In this document: positions 43,334 to 46,860 of the stretch, piece after piece
Position numbering within the stretch: the stretch's first letter is position 1
Layout: every line of letters begins with the position of its first letter
DNA from: an uncultured Metabacillus sp.
Lineage (GTDB): Bacteria; Bacillota; Bacilli; Bacillales; Bacillaceae
DNA length: 46,860 bases
Direction: 5' to 3'
NCBI RefSeq assembly: GCF_947503125.1
Contig: NZ_CANNCR010000033.1
Location: forward strand, 1 to 46,860
Notes under the pieces: generated by a model
The model's database searches: none
What the model was told of the DNA's origin: nothing
The model's input: only the letters and a program-made list of their open reading frames with translations
Translations under genes and position numbers: made by a program

Positions 43334-43737
43334 TCGTTCATACAAAAATGAATTGCTTAAGAGAACTAGTAATCTCGATTTTTTTTTTAGTTGTTTGGGC
43401 TTATTGTGCACTTGTTGTTATCTTTTTCATTACTGCTATATTTGATTATCATGATCCTTACAGCAGTCTTATAAAAATGTCCTTTAAAATGACTAATAGC
43501 GACATCCGTGCCTTTCTTTTTATTATCCTATTCATTTGGGCTATCTTTTATTTAATGCTTTGGGGCTGGAAAATTTACAACAAAAAAAGATTTGGATCTT
43601 TAAATAGAAGAACCTATCCAGCAAATGCTACAAAAGAAGATCTTCTAAGTCTTCAGTTCATGAGCGAAAAAGATTATGACTCATTACAGCAATCAAATGT
43701 TATTATATTTGAGAAAAATCCAATAAAAGAAATATAA
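43294..43737 (+). CDS. pgaD: PgaD-like accessory protein
   Basis: The 147-residue protein has two membrane segments (about 25-50 and 70-92) and the cytoplasmic motif KKRFGSLNRRTYP, which is conserved in PgaD-family partners of the synthase. In E. coli PgaD is needed for polymer synthesis and binds c-di-GMP with PgaC; whether that holds here is unknown. The ATG at 43294 lies within the synthase gene (40-bp overlap) nine bases after GGAGG, so translation is coupled. Confidence 0.8.
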   Translation: MGKPRQREQKSGLIVHTKMNCLRELVISIFFLVVWAYCALVVIFFITAIFDYHDPYSSLIKMSFKMTNSDIRAFLFIILFIWAIFYLMLWGWKIYNKKRFGSLNRRTYPANATKEDLLSLQFMSEKDYDSLQQSNVIIFEKNPIKEI

Positions 43738-43750
43738 TAGGTGCATTTTT

Positions 43751-43873
43751 ATGAAGAAAAAAATTATTGGTGCCAGTATTGTTTTAATTGTTGCTTTTGG
43801 ATGTATTTTTTTCTTCTTTCATAATATGAATGATTCTAAATCAACCATGTTTTTTCCAGAAGAACTTGATTAG
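43751..43873 (+). pseudogene. 40-residue stub after pgaD, possibly a truncated deacetylase
   Basis: A 40-codon reading frame with its own AGGTG starts 14 bases after pgaD. It encodes a basic start, a membrane anchor (IIGASIVLIVAFGCIFFFF) and about 20 polar residues, then stops. In many Bacillus pga-type operons the third gene is a membrane-anchored polysaccharide deacetylase, and this looks like the anchor of such a protein cut short. It could also be an intact small membrane protein. The stop codon lies inside a perfect 12-bp hairpin. Confidence 0.5.
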
Positions 43874-43899
43874 TTGTCCTTACCCAATAAGGACAACTA
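43871..43899. repeat. Perfect 12-bp inverted repeat after the pga genes
   Basis: TAGTTGTCCTTA and TAAGGACAACTA enclose five bases. No T-run follows on either strand, so it is not a typical terminator; it may be a processing site, an operator or the scar of a deletion. Confidence 0.6.
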
Positions 43900-44050
43900 A
43901 CTCTGAAATAGGATAAAATATGAGGATGCCAACGCATTCGTAGGAACTTTTGAGAGCTGAGCTTGTATTGATGTGACTATCTATATTAGTCGTTTCTCTT
44001 TCTATCAAGGAATCTACATGAATTTCGTCCCCAATCTTGCCCTTATGGTC
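43900..44050. other. Spacer between pga stub and mgrA
   Basis: No supported gene. A minus-strand open frame (43880-44131) crosses the mgrA terminator, has no ribosome binding site and resembles no family I know. Confidence 0.4.
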
Positions 44051-44061
44051 TGCGAAAAATA

Positions 44062-44122
44062 AAAAAAGCTGACGAAAATAATTAACCTCAACATATTGTG
44101 AAGTCATTCTTTTAGTCAGCCA
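44062..44122 (-). terminator. Long imperfect terminator of mgrA
   Basis: AAAAAAAGCTGAC (44062-44074) and GTCAGC (44116-44121) close a long stem with several mismatches and an inner CTTCA/TTGAGG pairing. The minus-strand product ends in seven T. Confidence 0.65.
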
Positions 44123-44133
44123 TTGCTTCACTA

Positions 44134-45126
44134 TTATTGTTTTAAAATCTCATCAATCATAGCTAATTCTTCTTCTGAAAACGAAAGATTATTAAGTGCA
44201 GCAACATTTTCTTCGATTTGACTTACCTTGCTTGCGCCAATTAAAGCAGAGGTTAACCGTCCTTCTCGAAGCACCCAAGCCAATGCCATTTGTGCAAGGT
44301 TTTGGCCGCGTTCTACCGCAAGCTCATTTAGCTGTCTCAAGCGGCTAACTACTTGCTCTGTAACCCTGTCCCTATTTAAGAACGTATTCGCTTTTGCCGC
44401 TCTCGAGTCAGCTGGGATGCCGGAAATATATTTATTCGTTAGCAGACCTTGCTCTAAAGGACAAAATGCAATCGAACCAACACCATTTTCTGCTAATACA
44501 TTTTGAAGCCCGTCTTCAATCCAGCGATTGAACATGGAATAACTTGGTTGATGAATGAGTAATGGTGTACCTAGATCGTTTAAGATTTTCACCGCTTCTG
44601 CTGTTTGCACTGCATCATAGCTTGAAATCCCAACATATAATGCTTTCCCTTGTTTAACAATCTGAGCTAAAGCACCCATTGTTTCCTCTAAAGGTGTGTT
44701 TGGATCAGGACGGTGGGAATAAAAAATATCAACATAATCGAGCCCCATCCGTTTTAAGCTTTGATCAAGGCTGGCAATCAAGTATTTTTTTGATCCCCAG
44801 TCACCATATGGGCCATCCCACATATGGTAGCCCGCTTTTGTCGAAATGATCATTTCATCTCGATAAGCAGCAAAATCTGTTTTCAACATCCTTCCAAACA
44901 TTTCTTCCGCACTTCCTGGCGGCGGTCCGTAGTTATTCGCGAGATCAAAATGGGTAATTCCTAAATCAAATGCTCTATGCAATATTGCACGGCCATTTTC
45001 AAACGGATCTACTCCACCAAAATTATGCCATAACCCAAGTGAAATGGCTGGTAATAACAAACCTGAGTTCCCAACACGGTTATATTTCATCGTCTCATAA
45101 CGCTCTTTACTCGCTATATATCCCAT
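44134..45126 (-). CDS. mgrA: Aldo/keto reductase, L-glyceraldehyde 3-phosphate reductase type
   Basis: The 330-residue NADPH-dependent reductase is close to E. coli YghZ (AKR14), which reduces L-glyceraldehyde 3-phosphate and methylglyoxal. The family phrases ISLGLWHNFGGVDPFENGRAIL, FDLANNYGPPPGSAEE (Asp and Tyr of the catalytic set), ISTKAGY (Lys) and FYSHRPDPNTPLEETMGALA (His) are clear, and the C-terminus holds the NADPH-binding LIGASKVSQIEEN. The role is probably aldehyde detoxification. The ATG at 45126 has AAAGGGG six bases upstream. It appears monocistronic. Confidence 0.92.
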   Translation of the reverse strand: MGYIASKERYETMKYNRVGNSGLLLPAISLGLWHNFGGVDPFENGRAILHRAFDLGITHFDLANNYGPPPGSAEEMFGRMLKTDFAAYRDEMIISTKAGYHMWDGPYGDWGSKKYLIASLDQSLKRMGLDYVDIFYSHRPDPNTPLEETMGALAQIVKQGKALYVGISSYDAVQTAEAVKILNDLGTPLLIHQPSYSMFNRWIEDGLQNVLAENGVGSIAFCPLEQGLLTNKYISGIPADSRAAKANTFLNRDRVTEQVVSRLRQLNELAVERGQNLAQMALAWVLREGRLTSALIGASKVSQIEENVAALNNLSFSEEELAMIDEILKQ

Positions 45127-45195
45127 ATGTATCCCCTTTCAAAATTACTTTCTCCTCCATTCTACCTCAATTTCTTCTCTATTTGTGTTCAAAAT

Positions 45196-45232
45196 GAATG
45201 AAGTCAGCTTTTTTTAAAAGCTGGCTTCATTC
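45196..45232. terminator. Hairpin terminator of the CNNM/CorC-type gene
   Basis: GAATGAAGTCAGC and GCTGGCTTCATTC form a 13-bp stem with one mismatch. The left arm lies behind the stop codon at 45227 on the minus strand and ATTTTG follows. Confidence 0.75.
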
Positions 45233-46558
45233 AAGTACTTCTTCCTCAGTCTTTTCCATTACCGATGCACGTAATTGCATAATTCGCTTATCATTCATTT
45301 TCTCAACTTTAAACACGATATTTTCCAATTCAACTTCAGGCTTTTCATCCTCATTCGGAATATAGCCAAGCTGCCCAATGACAAAGCCGCTTAATGTATC
45401 AAAATCCTCTGTTGGAAAATGAATGTTTAAAAGATCTTCAACAACATAAAGATTGGTCATCCCAGGTATGAGATATGTGTTTTCATCAAGCTCAATTATT
45501 TCTTCTTCATCGATCCCACGATCATCGTATTCATCAAAGATATTTCCCACGATTTCTTCAATCACGTCTTCAATTGTTACGAGCCCATCTGTACCTCCAT
45601 ATTCGTCAATGGCAATTGCCATATGAATATTATTCATCTGCATTTCTTTAAACAATTCATCAATTCGCTTTGACTCTAAAACAAAATAGGGTTCTCTTAG
45701 TAGTTCCTTTAGTTTAAATGCTTGTTCATGGCAATTTTCAATAAACTGAATTAAATCTTTAACATGTAAAATCCCGACAATATGATCGATTTTTTCTTCA
45801 TAAACCGGGAATCTTGTGTATTTCTCAACATTCACTAACCGAACGGTTTCAATTAACGTATAGTCTAGAGGGATCCCGACAATGTTTGTCCGATGTGTCA
45901 TAATATCCGAAACTGTTTTGTTATCCAATTCAAAAATATTATTAATCATGATTTTTTCTGTTTCTTGAATCGTTCCTCTTTCTTTTCCAACATCGACCAT
46001 CATGCGGATTTCCTCTTCCGTGACATTTTCTTCATCCGCATTTGGGTCTACTCCAAATAAACGAACGATGAAATTCGTCGATAATGTCAACAATTTAACA
46101 AATGGAGATGATATTTTCGATAAAAGGGTAAGCGGGGTGGCAGCAAATGATGAGATCGCTTCAGCTTTTTGCAACGCAAGCCGTTTTGGTACAAGCTCAC
46201 CTAAAACTAACGTGAAATAGGAAAGAACGAGTGTAATGACAATCACCGAGATTGTCCCTAGCAATTCCTCAGAAATTGGCACACCCCATTCATATAGCAA
46301 GCTGGCTAATTGCCCTGCAAAGCTTTCAGCCGCAAATGCACTCGCCAAAAATCCTGCAAGCGTAATCCCAATTTGAATCGTTGCCAAAAAGCTGCTCGGT
46401 TCAGACAAAAGGTTATTCAACATTTTCGCCTTCTTATCCCCGCCTTCAGCTAATATCTTGATCTTGTTATCATTTAATGAAATCAAAGCGATTTCAGAAG
46501 CAGCAAAAAATGCATTTACTATAATAAGGACGATTAGGATCATGATTTCCAATGCCAA
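45227..46558 (-). CDS. CNNM/HlyC-CorC family membrane protein with CBS domains
   Basis: This protein of about 443 residues has an N-terminal DUF21/CNNM membrane domain with four hydrophobic segments (about 1-190), two CBS domains (about 205-330; MTHRTNIVGIPLDYTLIETV, YTRFPVYEEKIDHIVGILHVKDL, MAIAIDEYGGTDGLVTIEDVIEEIVG) and a C-terminal CorC_HlyC domain (about 345-435). Relatives act in magnesium efflux; the older label 'hemolysin' is misleading. B. subtilis has several paralogues (YhdP, YhdT, YrkA, YqhB) and I cannot tell which matches. The start is uncertain: GGGGG precedes a row of TTG codons, and the one at 46558 has suitable spacing; 46567 is too close. Confidence 0.88.
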   Translation of the reverse strand: MALEIMILIVLIIVNAFFAASEIALISLNDNKIKILAEGGDKKAKMLNNLLSEPSSFLATIQIGITLAGFLASAFAAESFAGQLASLLYEWGVPISEELLGTISVIVITLVLSYFTLVLGELVPKRLALQKAEAISSFAATPLTLLSKISSPFVKLLTLSTNFIVRLFGVDPNADEENVTEEEIRMMVDVGKERGTIQETEKIMINNIFELDNKTVSDIMTHRTNIVGIPLDYTLIETVRLVNVEKYTRFPVYEEKIDHIVGILHVKDLIQFIENCHEQAFKLKELLREPYFVLESKRIDELFKEMQMNNIHMAIAIDEYGGTDGLVTIEDVIEEIVGNIFDEYDDRGIDEEEIIELDENTYLIPGMTNLYVVEDLLNIHFPTEDFDTLSGFVIGQLGYIPNEDEKPEVELENIVFKVEKMNDKRIMQLRASVMEKTEEEVLE

Positions 46559-46792
46559 TAAAACCAACCCCCGGTGTTAATAAATCATTTCAATACAAAT
46601 CCAAAGTATAATATTTTATCATGCCCTAAATTGTTGATTTTTTTAAGGAAGATATTTCTGAATGTTGAAAAGCGAATTCTCCCTTTTAAAAAAACACTGA
46701 AAAGTTCCGTTGAAAGCTCCTAAAGGACAAACTCTGGTTAATCCCAGCTTATCAGTAAAACTAATAACAAATTACTTTAAAACATAAGAAAA

Positions 46793-46820
46793 ACCGGGCA
46801 AAAACCGCCCGGTCCTTTTT
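46793..46820. terminator. Terminator at right edge
   Basis: ACCGGGC (46793-46799) and GCCCGGT (46807-46813) form a GC-rich stem with T-runs on both sides. It most likely ends the minus-strand gene that enters from the right. Confidence 0.8.
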
Positions 46821-46823
46821 TGT

Positions 46824-46859
46824 CTAGCGAATATCCGATAGCTTGTACTCTATTCCATG
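46824..46859 (-). CDS. 3' end of a gene entering from the right (partial)
   Basis: Eleven codons ending in TAG at 46824 read HGIEYKLSDIR on the minus strand, directly ahead of a strong terminator. The length is too short to name a family. The position before the hairpin is the main support. Confidence 0.4.
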   Translation of the reverse strand, partial: HGIEYKLSDIR

Positions 46860-46860
46860 A

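Noticed and set aside
43880-44131. Minus-strand open frame of 83 codons after mgrA
   Set aside because: It begins inside the mgrA terminator stem, has no ribosome binding site, and shows no family likeness or conserved motif.

Overview
The window comes from the chromosome of a low-GC, spore-forming Gram-positive bacterium of the Bacillaceae (Bacillus in the broad sense). The evidence is consistent: GGAGG-type ribosome binding sites, frequent TTG/GTG starts, a spoVR gene behind a near-consensus sigma-E promoter, and a long run of genes in the order known for the yhcS-yhdC-spoVR part of Bacillus subtilis. That comparison is from memory and no search was run.

Layout. 1-5.2 kb: a Cof-type HAD phosphatase, an unknown membrane protein, an OmpR-type two-component system, and a lipoprotein with two DUF1541 repeats. 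5.4-6.8 kb: spoVR. 6.9-18.8 kb: a complete C-P lyase pathway in two minus-strand operons. One is phnG-H-I-J-K-M, a hexapeptide transferase, phnL and a PHP phosphoesterase (phnPP type). The other is a GntR/HutC regulator with phnD-C-E1-E2. 19-34 kb: nsrR, yhdC, an M14 peptidase, yhdB, yhdA, yhcZ/yhcY, pgcA, yhcX, yhcW, yhcV, a bdbC-type thiol oxidase with a thioredoxin, yhcU, yhcT, tatA-tatC and the sortase yhcS. 34-41 kb: a quinone reductase-like flavoprotein, an orphan GAF-GAF-PAS histidine kinase, and a Fur-controlled siderophore importer (yclNOPQ type). 41-44 kb: a ribbon-helix-helix protein, a REP-like repeat, and a pgaC-pgaD poly-N-acetylglucosamine synthase pair followed by a 40-residue stub. 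44-46.9 kb: an aldo/keto reductase, a CNNM/CorC-type protein, and the end of one more gene.

How the genes work together. PhnCDE1E2 imports phosphonates. PhnGHI with PhnL and PhnM builds ribose 1-methylphosphonate 5-phosphate, PhnJ cleaves the C-P bond with PhnK as partner ATPase, and the PHP enzyme probably replaces PhnP in opening the cyclic ribose phosphate. Both phn operons start with the same 39-bp element (31/39 identical): two Pho-box-like hexamers at 11-bp pitch next to a 20-bp inverted repeat, which suggests PhoP activation with GntR repression. tatA-tatC also has four Pho-box-like hexamers at exact 11-bp spacing. Redox sensing is a second theme, with NsrR (C92/C100/C106) and a YhcY kinase whose GAF domain carries four cysteines in an AirS-like pattern.

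I saw no rRNA, tRNA, CRISPR array or intact insertion sequence. I did not identify an obviously new multi-gene system. The strongest leads are the shared phn control element, the Pho-box pattern at tatAC, and a Cys4 insertion in PhnK.
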